A DNA stretch of 64,000 bases from Amborella trichopoda (GCF_000471905.2 NW_006495778.1:1285704-1349703), one strand, 5' to 3'. Counted from the stretch's first letter, positions 22,817 to 34,915 are shown. Translations and numbers: made by a program. Notes: generated from the letters alone by a model not told the origin.

Positions 22817-24850
22817 TATGCATCTAGGAAAAGGCTTCAAATCACATGCTTCAAGATGCCATGCGAGAATGATATCATAAACCAGAAAGCATCCACATTT
22901 TAATTCATTTGCAAAATTGAAATGAAGCGTTATCGAATTAAACAGTCATATTTCTAAGTGAAAGTTCCCTTCCAAATATTAGACCCTACACACGAACTGA
23001 GAAACCAACTCCTTAGGCATATATTATGTATGGCAACCTGGATGCTCCAAAATGTGAATGTCGTAAGAGAGGATATTGATGTTTTAAGGACAATGTAATT
23101 TAAAACATGCAGAGACTCCAATTAATTTCTTTATCAGAGAACATCACACATGTATTCCATATAATAGAAACATAAGTTTTTTATATCATATTGTGAGAGG
23201 GAAATAGTTCCAAGAGAGTTTAATCCCCTGTTAAAATTTACATTGACCAAATAGTACATTGAAAGTAGATAAGGTCAATTACCCTTGATTCTAGCCTCAA
23301 GATCTATACATTCGTTTCCAATAAGAAAGACATACAAACATATTAAATAAAACGGATAGCATCAAATAGGATATCAACCCGTATACCTGATTTACGGCAG
23401 GGATGCTAATCCTATGTCTTCTTCCCCTTTAGAGAATGAGCCTCGAGATGGATATTTCAAAGCATCAAAGCACGGAATCAATCTCTTTCTCTTTTTCTCA
23501 CTCTATCTTAGCACTGCAATCAATATTTGAGGAACCTATGGTAATGAGATACTTCCTCATAAGGAGTGCCTATCTCAATGAAAAATATGCAAACCCATTT
23601 CACAACTGCTCGCTAGGCTTTTATAATCCTTTTCAGGTGATAAACTTCAATATCTTTCGATAGCCATCAAATATCATCTTTATATCTCCATTGTTGATCT
23701 CTTGATGATGCTTATCCTTTTCCTAACCTTCATGTTGAATCCTCACTTCCATCTTTATCCTTTATACAAATTTGAATCTGTGAGCAGATCTCACGTACGT
23801 TTTGAATTCGAACTTGAAGCTTCACGCAATTTTGAATCTGTGGGTAAATCTTTTGAGCCCAATCTAAACCATACACAGATTTGGATCCATGCTTATCTTA
23901 TACGGACAACCATCCATCCATCTTTGAATTTTGAATGTGCAGTCTTACGAATCAATCGAGCTGTCTAGTGAGAAAAACTAGGACAATGTATCTCTTCATT
24001 GCTTGTTAGTTTACTTTTCTGCTTACCCAGCTAGATATATGTTTTCTCCATTTGTATAGAACATTTCCACACCTTTTAAGGGTGATAAGATATTTAACCG
24101 AGGATCCAATGGTCCTGAGTTTTTGGAAAATTCATTACATTAAGAGAGAAATTACAATATCAGTAGTCGAATGTTATTTTATCTGGAACGCATGAGACAT
24201 GGGGCTTTCTTAAAGCTTCAACCGTCGAGCTATATAGACAATGGGTTATCCCACCTCCGACTAATACGAGACTTTTGGCAAAGGGTCACAATGCTTCAAA
24301 CATGGTTTCTTGAGAGTCTCAACTAAATCCAGAAGGCATCAAGCTTCAGGGTATCAATTCAGGCATATTTGAACTAACGGTGGATACAGACATGGGTTAA
24401 GCTAGGTCCAAATATCGCCCAAGTCATATCACCCTTGGACTTTAAGGCATATGAGGCCTTCATATATTTATTTTAGGGATTCACCTCAATATGTCAATAT
24501 ATGACGGGGCTTCCTTTAAGCTCCCCATTATTTCAACATACGATGGATCATTTAAGGAGTCATATCACATCTCACCCAAAACTACTCCAGTATCCAGTGG
24601 AGAGATATTTATATGCCAGGGAATATATGCATTCTGGAGTTCTATCTCAAATATAAACGTCTTCATAATCTCTTATCATAGACTGTAAGTTATAACACAC
24701 TTGCATAACTAATGGTGAATATCAATATTAAGCCATATATATTCCTCTAGATATCACATGGATAAACGTGCATAAAACCTTAGGAGTATATGTGTCCTAA
24801 AACTTGTCTCAAGATGAGATGGCTTCATTATTTTAAGTCAACCTTGAATA
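22817..24850. other. Unassigned repeat-like sequence
   Basis: No coding region recognised. Phrases such as TTTTGAATCTGTG recur near 23770 and 23830, and clusters such as GGGGCTTTCTTAAAGCTTCA (24199) and GGGGCTTCCTTTAAGCTCCC (24507) recur as in retrotransposon untranslated regions. Probably upstream part of the LTR-like piece ending at 25344. Confidence 0.35.
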
Positions 24851-25344
24851 TGTTTAGCTGACAGGCCCGTAACGTCATCAGTCGTGAATTAAAACTTTTA
24901 AGGACTAACCGACGAGTTTGTATTGACAAGCATCATTTCTCAACTTTTTTCCATTTTTGCAAACCGTCGTCCTTTTGATATAATACTGGTTTAGCGAAAC
25001 TTCAAGCGGCTCCAGGCAAGCCCTAAACTCTCCTTCCGGATCGTTTTCTGGATGTTGTCCTCTGTTTTCATATTGTCGCCGCTGGGAGATGAGTCGGCAA
25101 CCCTAGGAGTAGCGCCAGATCATCTTTCTTCCTAAGTTTCTCTTGATTTGGTGATTTTGGTTATTGTCTTGACATGTTTCGAGTCACAAGCACTTTCAGC
25201 CCTGTCCGAGTATTTTGTGAGGCTTGTGAGGTCTAGTTTTTACGGATGGGTTGAGGTGGGTGTGAATGGTTCAAGTATCAAGGTGGTTTTCTTGGGGCAT
25301 TTTGGTCTGATGTGGTTTCTTCAACCGAGATCGGGATGTCTACA
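24850..25344 (+). mobile_element. Third LTR-like end of the same broad family
   Basis: Ends in GGGATGTCTACA (TGTCTACA at 25337-25344), and the preceding 150 bp align loosely with the last part of the left arm (GAGGTGGGTGTGAATGGTTC against GAGGTGAATGGTTTAAAATA). No primer binding site follows. Confidence 0.45.
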
Positions 25345-25880
25345 TTTTGATATGGACCATCCTTTAGAGCTCCCCTCGACAAATAGTATTTTTCTAGACA
25401 TATCATATCATATCTTATCTAGACTTCTCCAATATCATGGGGCGAGGCATCCAAGGCCATAAGAATATAAGTCCCAAAGTTTGGTTTCAAATCGAGATCC
25501 TTGGATAGTATTTAAAAAAGACTAGTTGTTAAGACATATATGATGACCGATGGTCAAGGCTTTCAAAGCATATCAGGCTACTTGATGGTAAGTTAATAGA
25601 ATCTCCGAAAGTATGGGCAATGTCATCACTTAATAAAAAGGCAAAAAGTATTGGGTATAAATGTAATTATGCAAAAAAATCAATAGTTTCTTAAATAATA
25701 GAGCTTTGGGATGATAAGCGCATAAATTACTCAACAAAATATGATCCATTGGTGGTTCACATTATTTCTCCAATCTTCATTACCATTCATCATGTCGCTG
25801 GCCAACAATGACTCCAATAGACTATGGTTCTTCAGCAACACCTGATAAAGGATTGTTGTGGCATTAATATCCGGGTCCTA
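25345..25880. other. Unassigned sequence
   Basis: No gene seen. AT-rich, no clear repeat. Confidence 0.4.
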
Positions 25881-25889
25881 TATTTACCT

Positions 25890-26310
25890 CTCAGTTATAA
25901 TTATTGTTTTGTCATGGTGTTATTGATTCTATTCCTTTTAAATCTCTCTCTATTATTAAAGATAGTGAATTATGCAAACTTTCTAAAATGCATGCATTAT
26001 TATTCAACCGCAACAATTCAATTTTTGCTTATACGTTTGATCTAGTACATATTATTATCTGGGATTCAGTTCCTTTCGCATCAAAGAGGATGTAATAGTA
26101 TTATGTCATTTTTATTGATGATCACTTCAGATATTCATGAGTTTTCTTTATGAATAATTACAATTAACTATATGACATCTTTGTCCAGTTTTATTTGTAT
26201 ATTGAAGCTCAGTTGTTTACCAAGATCAAAGCCTTATGACCAAATTCTGCTGGGGAGTATATTAATGGGATGTTTCAAAAAAAAGGTTTGGAAAAAATAT
26301 TCAACACCAA
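25890..26310 (+). pseudogene. Ty1/copia fragment: end of gag-pre-integrase and start of integrase
   Basis: Two frames read CKLSKMHALLFNRNNSIFAY, TFDLVHIIIWDSVPFASK, then VIFIDDHFRYS and NSAGEYINGMFQ. These are the zinc-side end of the gag-pre-integrase domain and the first part of the copia integrase core, with FIDD and the GEY motif. Stops occur at about 26095 and after RYS. No reverse transcriptase follows, so this is an isolated scrap. Confidence 0.75.
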
Positions 26311-26690
26311 AGATCTTGTTCATATGCTTCTGAACAAAACGATATTGCTAAACACAAATAACTACAAGTGATCTTGCCATAAATTGATCGCCTCTAGCCT
26401 TGGAATGAGCCCAAATGATGGTGGTTTCCCCCGACGACCTTACTTTGTTTCTTTGCCTGTTCGTGTCGTTTAGATGCACAGGCTCGCAGGGTCACATGCC
26501 CCCTTTCAGTATGATGCCATGTCATGGCAAGTTCGGGATTAGAGGTACGGTTTTTGGGCACCAAATTCTCAAAGTACCAGGGTACTATGGGTGTTTGAAT
26601 GGGTTTGGTGGATGGGGCATGACATCGGATGATAGCATGTATAAGGGCTTGTAAGGGTTTGAGTTTGAGTGTATGGTTAGGAATGGGTGC
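26311..26690. other. Unassigned sequence
   Basis: No gene or repeat recognised. Confidence 0.4.
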
Positions 26691-27012
26691 AGGTCTAAGA
26701 GTGGGTGGATGGCTAAGAGTGGTTGCAGATCTAACCATGAGGGGGAGGGGGGGGGGGGAGGTGGGGGGCTGGGGGAGAGGGTAGCTAAGTGTGGATAGCG
26801 GTCTATGCATGGATGAAGGTCTAGCCGTGGATGAAGGTTTGGGGGGCTGGGGGAGAGGGTGGCTAAGTGTGGATAGCGGTCTATGCATGGATGAAGGTCT
26901 AGCCGTGGATGGATGGCTAAGTATAGGTGGAAGAGGTCTAAGAGTCGGAAAAAGGTCTAAACATGGGTAAAGGTCTAAGCGTGTGTGGATGGCTAAGAGG
27001 GGTGGAGGTCTA
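26690..27012. repeat. G-rich minisatellite block
   Basis: Short units of the type GGTCTAAGCGTGGATGGATG repeat irregularly; inside them a 78-bp segment starting GGGGGGCTGGGGGAGAGGGT is duplicated in tandem (26763-26840 and 26841-26911). A poly-G run stands at 26740-26759. The minus-strand open frame across it (26888-26394) is proline-rich low complexity, not a recognisable protein. Confidence 0.8.
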
Positions 27013-28426
27013 AGCAGAATTCCTCAATGGAGTCACCAGAAAGGATGATCGCGTCAATCTAATGCCCTCACGCATGCGTATTCGTGTGTGCTTGTATGTT
27101 TTTATCGAGCTAAATAGAAGGCAATCGCCATAGATACAATAAAATAGAAGTAAAAATCCATTCAATTAATAGGGGTGCGTAAGTTCTTACAAGTGTGGGC
27201 CGTAGCCGAATCGTCTTAGACCACTTGGCATATTTGATCTTAGGGAAGGCCCACCCAACCTTAATGGTCTTTTGGTGGATCGGTTCAAGTGCACTTTTTC
27301 TTCAAGGGTAATTTTAAGTGAGAAGGAAAATGTGACTGGACACAAGAACCCATGCAATCTAAAAGGGGGAGCCAAACCAATTCGGGTCGAACTCCGGCTT
27401 CGATCTGATTTCCTACTTTGATTCTCCCTTTGGCTGTTTTGAGTTTTTATAGGGGTAATTTGGATGATTTTGGTGCCTTAGGATTATGAGAATTTGTTAT
27501 TTTTTGAAAATATTTAGATATTTTCTATTTATTAGGGGTATTTGGATATTTTAGATTTTAGTGAGAGGTAATTTAGGTGTAGCAAAGTTTTCTCACTCTA
27601 AGGAAGAAGATAGGAGGTTTTTTCTCTTTAAAGGAAATGGCAAAGTAAAATTTCTCCAACCTTACAAATTAAGCTTAAGTAGGTATTTATAGACATGGGA
27701 AACAAGGTTGGATTATTAAGAGTGGGTAGGTGGAAAATCAAAACTAAGGGCTAAAGGAGGTTGGATTATCAAAAATAAATCCGAGCTATAGTTTGAAATG
27801 ATTGAAAAGGATACTCAAACTTGCGACTTTTCAATGTTTTTTTCCTTTTAAAAGCCGTCTCCCACCTTCCTCCACCAAACAACCATTGAATCGGGTACTT
27901 TTTCGACCTTTCTCGACCAAAATATTCCTGGAAAATCATAGAACAATGTGCCACAACCATCTTATGACAAATTTGAGCGAAAACCACAGCTTTTTGGCTA
28001 GATATGATCATTTTAAGTTTTGATTTTTCACTTTCGGCTAAAACTCCTTCCCCTTTTCTAAGCCTTTTTATTATGCTCTTAGTCGGCCACCATTCGACAA
28101 TCCTCTACCAAACTTTTGTGGGGAATCATATTAATTATCATTTCACAAAAATTTCGACGCAAATGATTGCAGTTTCGTCGAGTTGTGACCATTTTTCTTT
28201 TTTCTGAAAATGAAAATTCTACAAATCTCATTTTTTAGGCAACTTCTCTCTTGAATCAGCGTCTTTTTTTGTGGTAAATCTTATATTAGCTCAAATCACT
28301 GCATGTATCATGAGATATCACTAAAGAGTGAGGAGAGGTCATGGGGCTGCTACACGTTCATTTGTTACAAACCTTCAAATTCTTGACTCAATTTGATCTC
28401 GATTCGAGTGGGGAACCCCATCAAAC
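27013..28426. other. Probable retrotransposon untranslated sequence
   Basis: No coding domain. TCAATGGAGTCACCAG near 27026 resembles the GGAGTCGCCA phrase seen next to transcription starts in plant gypsy LTRs. The rest (27450-28370) is AT-rich with no repeat partner seen in this window. Confidence 0.35.
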
Positions 28427-28591
28427 CATATATGGATAAAAAGCCCATTTAGCAATGAACAACATATATGGATAAAAAGCCCAGTTAGCAATGAACAACA
28501 TATATGGATAAAAAGCCCATTTAGCAATGAACAACATATATGGATAAAAAGCTCATTTAGCAATGAACAACATATATGGATAAAAAGCCCA
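28427..28591. repeat. 36-bp tandem array, about 4.6 units
   Basis: Units start at 28427, 28463, 28499, 28535 and 28571, beginning CATATATGGATAAAAAGCCC and ending AGCAATGAACAA, nearly identical. On the minus strand the array stays open and reads a 12-residue repeat (FIHICCSLLNGL). No similar protein is known to me. Confidence 0.92.
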
Positions 28592-30418
28592 TTTTTTGGC
28601 CTACTGTCATTTCCATGAAGAAGATGAACCACTTCTACAGTATAGTCCTACTCAATGTTTTGGTGGTCATTTGATTGTCTGCCGAATATTGCCCTAGAAA
28701 ATGGTGCTTTCCAATGTGGAATCGACCCCAAATTTGAGATTTAGGATCCTAAGCATGGTGCCTTTCTTCCATAAAACTCCAGCCATGTTCAATGATGCAC
28801 TTCATGGGCTTGCTTTGTAAAAATAGGAAGATTGGGGGTGAGATCTATGCTTAGGAACCTAAGAAGAAATCTGACAAACCGCATCCAAACCATATGGTCT
28901 TTGATTTAATTGAAATTTGGGATTTGCTGTCTTTGAAATTGTATCTTCCTATCACAAAAGCTTCAAATCATTCGACCATGGATTTCATAGGCTTCTTTTG
29001 TAAATTGGGGCCGATTAGAAGATCTTCACTAGGCTTTTAATTTAGGTGGGCAAGATTTTAGTAGTCCACAATCAGATCGACCTAATTTTTGGAGGATAGG
29101 CTTTGAGCATTTAGTATTAAAGATCTCGAGGTCAGATTCCGGTTTTGAGCCGGTTTGACCCCAGTTTGACTGGTCTCTCTTTTGGGTCCTCAAATCACCA
29201 TTTTGAGTGCACAATTAGCTCGGATTTTCTTCGCCCTTGGTCGAGAGATCCCTCTCATCCTTTCAGGGGGACCTTCCAATTCTAAGCTCTATTTGAGGTT
29301 GATTTCATTGGTTGTACTCGGTTCTAAAGATTCCTATGGTATTCTATTGGTTATCATGTTGGGTCTTGGTTTGGCCAATCGGCCCTATGAGTTTCACCTG
29401 ATGGGCTACTATTTCGACTCAGTTCTTTATTTCTTCTATTCGGGGTGGTAAAAGGCCCTTAAGAAGGTAGAATTAGAGGTTTAACTTCCTCCGGAATGTA
29501 CCCCATTGTTTGTGCTCCATGGCTACAAGGACTACCCCTCGATGATTTTATTTTCTTCAAAATGCCCTTAAGAACACAGTCCAAATTATATTGTACCCAA
29601 GAAGTCCACATATTCCACAGTACTGGATGATGCTACCGACCATGTATTATTTTGTGAGTCTCAATTTCCTTGACGGTCTTGTTTGAACTTGTCGCATGAT
29701 CCCGTCCCATCTTTTTCTCCCCTAAACCGCTAAGGGTGAGGTTCAACACGAAATTTTACAAGTTTTCCTATTATGTACTTTTATATTGTTGAGCGATTGG
29801 ACTGGGCAGTGAATCAGTGAGAAATTTGGTTTAATCAAAATCGATTTGACTGTTATTAAATAAGCTAAGTATGTTCAATTTTGCTTGTCTAGTCGGACCA
29901 GCAGAATTATTCAAACATTGATTTGCACCAATTTCGACTAAACTCAATTTTTACTTTGTGTTGAACTAGTTATTACACTAGGCAATCTGAACGGTCGGAT
30001 GTATCAGCCAATGTGATGAGGTATTCATAACTTTGTGTTGATGAAGAACCGTAAGTTTCAAACATGGGAATTTCACAAACCAAGCATCCAAACGTATTCT
30101 TTTATAAGTCCAATAAGCAGTTTTCTGGCTTAAGCGGTGGTCATGAGTGATAATATGAATGGCGGTTTTGGTATTTCTTGTGCGAGTACTTTCCGATTTT
30201 CTCTTTTTGGACGGCTTGTTTAGTATCCTTGTTAGCAAGGCGACACTACACTACTGGTCTTTTAGTTCTCGAGTACAAAATAGATACATCTCGATTTCTT
30301 ACCCTTCAATTATTCGTAGCCCCTTCTTAGGATAACATTGTCAAACCCACAGGTATTTCAAAAGCAAAGCGTGTAAAAAGTATTGGTTAAAAGTTGGAAG
30401 AAGTCCAAAAAGTACCAA
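28592..30418. other. Unassigned, possibly retrotransposon-derived sequence
   Basis: No domain recognised. The open frame 29182-29451 (plus strand) reads a hydrophobic peptide with LANRPYEFHLMGYYFDSVLY that looks protein-like, but I cannot name a family. Confidence 0.35.
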
Positions 30419-30640
30419 CCCGGGGCTGACAATGGGCTGCCCGGCTCTAAAACAACAGGACCTGGGCCACAACGTGTGGCCAGAGGGCCAGGCTAGGGCC
30501 AGTGCCAGCCCTGTTCAGCCCAGCCCTGACCTTTTTTCTTTTTCTTTCCTTTTTTGTTTTTGGCCTGATCCGGCCCTAGCCCTATAGGGCCAGGTCGAAT
30601 AATCGAACAAGGGCCAGGCTTGGGGCGGGCCCGCCACCAT
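30419..30640. mobile_element. hAT-type MITE end with GGGCC-rich block
   Basis: GGGGCTGACAATGGGCTGCC opens a block of GGGCC/GGCCC phrases, a composition and start typical of plant hAT-derived MITEs. Similar blocks lie at 46368-46560 and 53795-54050. Confidence 0.5.
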
Positions 30641-31378
30641 TAAAACCTTCAAGCACAAATGAGAAGGAAAGCATCCAGCCACCCGAATCCTCACGTGTCC
30701 ACAAACCAATTTTGCATTCAAACCCAAAATCACAAAACCCCTACACCAAAATAAACCAACAAAAGCATGAGAGAGAAGTGTGAGATCTGGTAAATAGGTC
30801 TACCAAACCACCATTATTTCACATCTCTTCATTCCAGCAGGAATAAAAATTCCTTTAGTCAACAAGAAGGGCACACATGTTTTCTAGTGATCATTTCTTT
30901 ATTTATAAACTAAGGTGCACTTAGACACCAACAAACCAAACATGTCAATTGCAAATGAAAAAAGAGCTCTCTTATAATTAGCAAGACCATTTATCAGTCT
31001 CCCCTCTTAACCTAACACTACAGTGTCTCTCCTTGCCCACAAACATGAAGCCCGCTCAAGTGTAACGACCTTCACACTGCCTCTCTATTTCTTGTTAGTG
31101 TAACAAATGTGCGAACGGATACCGCACGCGACCTGCGTATGATGTATGCACAGTACACAGCTGGGGAATCCACTGTCATTTTCTCAATCTGCGTGCTGGA
31201 GATTATCTGACTTCAAGTGAAATACGTGTCAGATTTATGATCAATCTACATCATCCATAGTTGAGAATTGGTGGTTAGATGCTCCCACTACGGTACATTG
31301 TACCGTTGTCTGGAAGTTATACTTTCCCATTAAAGAAATGTACAAGAATGAACTCAATTTTCTGTCCTTTTCATGCAG
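30641..31378. other. Sequence upstream of the ENTH pseudogene
   Basis: No exon encoding the first part of an ENTH domain was found here, so the 5' end of that gene is lost. Several CTCTC runs. Confidence 0.45.
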
Positions 31379-32162
31379 GTTGATGAAAGAAGTGACTAAC
31401 AGTGATCCTTGAGGTCCTGAGAGCAAAACAATGGCTGCAATCTCTTGGGCAGCTTTCGACATAGATAACTACTAGGGAATCATTTGTGTTCTGAAACAAA
31501 GGCTTGTTTCTTCATTTGAATGACAGATTTTCCCTTTCCTCTTTGTGGTTTGGGAGCCGATTTCTCTTTATACTACCCAAGTGACACCTCTCTCTGTTTC
31601 CGCAGACTGGTGGAGATAAAAAAGAAAGGGTGGCGACAATCATATAAGGTGTTGGCCCTTCTAGAGTACCTTATCACCCATGGTCCCAGAAGCGTTGCTC
31701 AGGATTTCCAAGAAGACAGAGCTGCTATTCAACAAATAGCCCATTTTCAAAAAAGGTGAACACTGGGCTACAAATCATGAGGTTTGAGTTTGACAATACT
31801 ACTGATACCAGAGCCTAAGTGCTGTGGTGGGTGCATGATGCAGGTCTACAGTGAAAATTAAGGTGGAGAGAATTTTGCAACTACGTGGAAAGAATTACAA
31901 GCTTCTTGAGCAGGAAAGGGATCAAGCACGCGAAATCTCTCGAAAGATTACAGGCTTTGGGAACATAATGCACACGAAAAGATCAGATGGGAGCTGGGGC
32001 TCTAAATTTCCCTTGTTCCTGCATGATTGCTTTGGTGATCGTGGTGATGATTATGATGAAGTTGACTACTACTATATATCTTCCAGGAAAGAGCCCACTA
32101 GAACTCTTCCCACTACAAACCAACAAAAATGGTTGTGCTGGACTCCAACAAGAAAACTATAG
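31379..32162 (+). pseudogene. ENTH (epsin-type) domain protein, 5'-truncated
   Basis: Three exons are visible: 31379-31501, 31606-31755 and 31844-32162. They read MKEVTNSDP(stop)GPESKT, AAFDIDNY(stop)GIICVL, then WRQSYKVLALLEYLITHGPR and VAQDFQEDRAAIQQIAHFQ, then VKIKVERILQL, YKLLEQERDQAREISRKITG. This is the core of the ENTH domain, which binds phosphoinositides in clathrin-coated vesicle formation. Intron 2 has GT-AG borders and rejoins codons exactly; intron 1 would use a GC donor (31502) with a normal AG acceptor (31605). Two stops, TGA 31410-31412 and TAG 31473-31475, both fall where the family has Trp. The first ENTH helix exon is missing and no clathrin or adaptor motifs follow. A copia element starts within about 200 bp downstream. 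Confidence 0.82.
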
Positions 32163-32339
32163 TGGTAATGGCAGGTTCTCTAACCAAAAACGATCTAGTT
32201 CTATCAAATTCTTTGATGCCAGGAACTATAGTGAATTCAAGAATTGATGCAATCAACCATTAGATTTTGGCCCTAAGAGCTAACCAATCAAGCAAAGAAT
32301 TTCTGATCTTTGAACATGCACCCTTCACAATGCACACAC

Positions 32340-32621
32340 ATTGGTGCAGAGAGATAGAGAGAGAGAGATATTGTAAGTGAACCCCAAGCTCAAGAAAACA
32401 GGGTCCAAGAAGACATTGGAAGCTCCTCTTTCATTGCTTAGTGAATTATATTTGCCCTGTGGTTTTTCCATTTTGAGAAAGCCCTTTCTTGCTCTATTGT
32501 TCTACGGTTTGCTTCCCTATCATTATCTTGCATTCTTTGTAATGGTTTTTTGTGATTGGTCTGCCCTCTTTTTGAACTTCGATATATTTCATGGATAGAT
32601 TGAAAGGCTAAGTTCCCAACA
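32340..32621 (+). mobile_element. Probable 5' LTR of the copia element (3' part)
   Basis: The stretch contains GTGAATTATATTTGCCCTGT and GGTTTTTCC, phrases typical of Tnt1/Retrofit-type copia LTRs, and ends in CCCAACA directly before a primer binding site. The start of the LTR is uncertain; a GA-rich run at about 32349-32370 may lie inside it. No matching 3' LTR was recognised. Confidence 0.55.
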
Positions 32622-32623
32622 AC

Positions 32624-32635
32624 CGGTATTTAGAG
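32624..32635 (+). promoter_or_regulatory. Degenerate primer binding site of the copia element
   Basis: CGGTATTTAGAG against the usual initiator-Met complement TGGTATCAGAGC, placed two bases after the LTR end, as expected for Ty1/copia. Confidence 0.6.
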
Positions 32636-32789
32636 ATTTTTTTTGCCTTTTGCTTTTTTGCTTTTTGTTTTTTGCTTTTTGTTTTTTGTTTTTTGTTTTT
32701 TGTTTTTTTGTTTTCTGTTTTCTGTTTTCTGTTTTCTGTTTTCTGTTTTCTGTTTTCTGTTTTCTGTTTTCTGTTTTCTGTTTTCTGTG
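32636..32789 (+). repeat. TTTTCTG/TTTTTG heptamer array in the copia leader
   Basis: About twenty units of TTTTTGC/TTTTTTG pass into at least eleven units of TTTTCTG. It fills the leader between the primer binding site and gag. Open frames across it on both strands are low-complexity artefacts. Confidence 0.92.
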
Positions 32790-32840
32790 TTTTTTTTTTA
32801 TAATGGATCCAAGTACAAGTAGGATGATAATGTTTAATGG

Positions 32841-33589
32841 GTGCACAAAGATTTGGAAATAAAGATGGAAAATATTATATCTTCAAACAAAGACTTCTAT
32901 GTTCTCATCGAAGGGAAAACAAAGAAACTAGAGAATATATCAGAGGGAGGTTCAAAATTAGAAAGGAAAACAATTGTAAAGATCCAACAATGGCTGGATG
33001 ATATAGCATTCAACCATGTGTCAAATGAAGAGATTTTAGAATCCTTGTGAAAAAAATTATAAGATTTATACCAGATGAAGACATTTGGGAATAAAGCTTT
33101 TCTAAATATGCAGTTGGTCAATTTCAAGTTTAAAGACTGGAACATTGTAGTTAAGCATTTAAATGAGATGCAAAGAACTATAAACAGCTATTATCAATGA
33201 TGATGGTGTTAGATGATGAGCTACGTGCCTTGTTGCTTAGCTCATAGTTAGATGAAAAACATTGGTTGTTGCTCTTAATAACGCAGCACCCTAAGGAAAA
33301 TTGGTTATGAGCCAATTGACCAGCTGCTTGTTGAATGAATAAAAAAAGAGAGAACCACTACGTTCTTATCAATCACAAGCTTTAGTTGCAAAAGCCAGAG
33401 AGAGAAGCAAAACATGAGATCAATATAGTGCAAGTTAAAAAAGAAAACCAAAACATCAACTACTATCATCGTGGCAAGATGGGGCATATAAAGAGGAATG
33501 TCAAAAAGCTCAAGAATGAGCTAAGAGAAGAAGAAGCCATGATAAGGGTAAAAATACTGGTGCAGTTGCAACAGATGGTGAAGTCATAA
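32841..33589 (+). pseudogene. copia gag (UBN2 type) with altered zinc knuckle
   Basis: KMENIISSNKDFYVLIEGKT, then WLDDIAFNHVSNEEILESL and KAFLNMQLVNFKFKDW and VVKHLNEMQRT follow the gag-polypeptide of LTR copia type. The knuckle reads YYHRGKMGHIKRNV: spacing of CX2CX4HX4C is kept but the cysteines are replaced (Y, H and V), so RNA binding by this motif would be lost. Several stops between 33048 and 33380. Confidence 0.72.
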
Positions 33590-33599
33590 TTCTCCCCGT

Positions 33600-34500
33600 A
33601 GGAGAGGTCTCTCGATGTTGTAAACAGTGACATCGCCTGTAACGCTGATGCAAACGCTTCTTTTCTTGTAATGCACCACAGAAACTTCTTTACTGTTTAC
33701 AAGGACAATTTGGCATAGCAAATATGGAAAACCATGAGAAATCAAAAAATATTGGAAAGGGAGATGTGTGATCAAAAATAATTTTGGCATTGGCCTTGTA
33801 CTAAAAAATATAAGGCATATCCCTAAGCTTCACATCAATAGATTGTCTAAAAGACTTTTAGATGATGAAGGTTATGAAATAATACTTTATAAGCAAATGG
33901 CAATGGAAGTTGACAAGGGGCTCTCTTACGAGAGTCATGGGTAAGAAGTGTTGTTCTACTTATAGGTCAACAACAGCATACTTGTCCATGGGTGAGGTGA
34001 ATATTAACTCCGAAGAAGCTTCATCGAATTTGTGGTATAAGAGACTTGGCCATAAGTACAAAGGCATGGAAATATTGGCAAAGAAGCAGCTTCTCTCAGG
34101 CATCAAAGGTACAACCCTAAAGTTGTATGATCATTGTTTAATTGGAAAACAACATTGAATTTCATTTCTTAAAAATAGCCCAAAAGGGATCATGTTATTT
34201 TGGATTTGCTTTACTGTAATGTATGTAGTCGGTCCTTTGATGTAATAATCACTGGTGGTGCTTCCTGTTTTGTTTCTTCAAAGATGATACCTTTAAAAAT
34301 TTGAGGGCATATATGCTATGAAGAGGAAGGATGTAGTAATTGAAATTTTTCATAAAGTACAGGAGATTGGTAAGCTTCTAAATGCACAGGCAATGGAGGG
34401 CAATACACTTCAAGGTTGATTAAAAGTTATTCTGCTAACGTAAGACATGAGAAAACAATCCCTTAAAGCAACACAATGGTGTGGCTGAGAGAATGAAATA
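33600..34500 (+). pseudogene. copia protease remains, gag-pre-integrase and integrase
   Basis: Readable pieces: NMENHEKSKNIGKGDVCDQK (end of protease region), RGSLTRVMGKKCCSTYRS and SSNLWYKRLGHKYKGMEILA, KKQLLSGIKGTTLKLYDHCL IGKQH (gag-pre-integrase with zinc ligands partly kept), then AMKRKDVVIEIFHKVQ and HNGVAERM-like text at 34470-34490 (integrase end). The DSG/DTG protease active site could not be recognised in any frame. Many stops. Confidence 0.65.
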
Positions 34501-34553
34501 ATTGTATAGTCAATTAGAAGAATGATTTCTTCTGGAAAATTACCTAAACCTTT

Positions 34554-34915
34554 TTGGGGTGAGGCAAAGATTAAAGCTTGATGAAGGCAGTTCAGTGTGT
34601 CTTCTAGGGATTTGGGTATAAGTTGTGGGACATTGAGAAGAAGAAAGCAATTTGTAGTTAAAATGTAATTTTTCAAGAAGACCAACCAATTAAAAACTCC
34701 TAATAAAGCCCCAAAGTTTTGTAAATGAGTTGCATTGGGGTGAGGCAAAGATTGAAGCTTGATGAAGGCAGTTCAGTGTGTCTTCTAAGGATTTGGGTAT
34801 AAGTTGTGGGACATGGAGAAGAAGAAAGCAATTAGGAGTAAAAATGTAATTTTCCAAGAAGACCAACCAATTAAAAATTCGTAATAAAACCCCAAAGTTT
34901 TGTAAATGAGTTGCA
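34554..34915 (+). repeat. 181-bp tandem duplication inside the copia integrase
   Basis: Two units, 34554-34734 and 34735-34915, begin TTGGGGTGAGGCAAAGATT and end GTAAATGAGTTGCA; they differ by about ten changes. Since 181 is not a multiple of three the duplication shifts the frame. It starts at the integrase phrase LPKPFWGEA. Confidence 0.93.

Noticed and set aside
26394..26888. 164-codon proline-rich minus-strand frame
   Set aside because: Low-complexity translation of a G-rich minisatellite, no domain.
28427..28591. Regular 36-bp repeats considered as a CRISPR array
   Set aside because: Units are directly adjacent without variable spacers, and the genome is a plant.
29182..29451. 89-codon hydrophobic frame
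   Set aside because: Looks protein-like but no domain could be named, so it is not called as a gene.
32589..32862. Frames rich in Phe (plus) and Lys/Gln (minus)
   Set aside because: Translation of the T-rich heptamer array in the copia leader.
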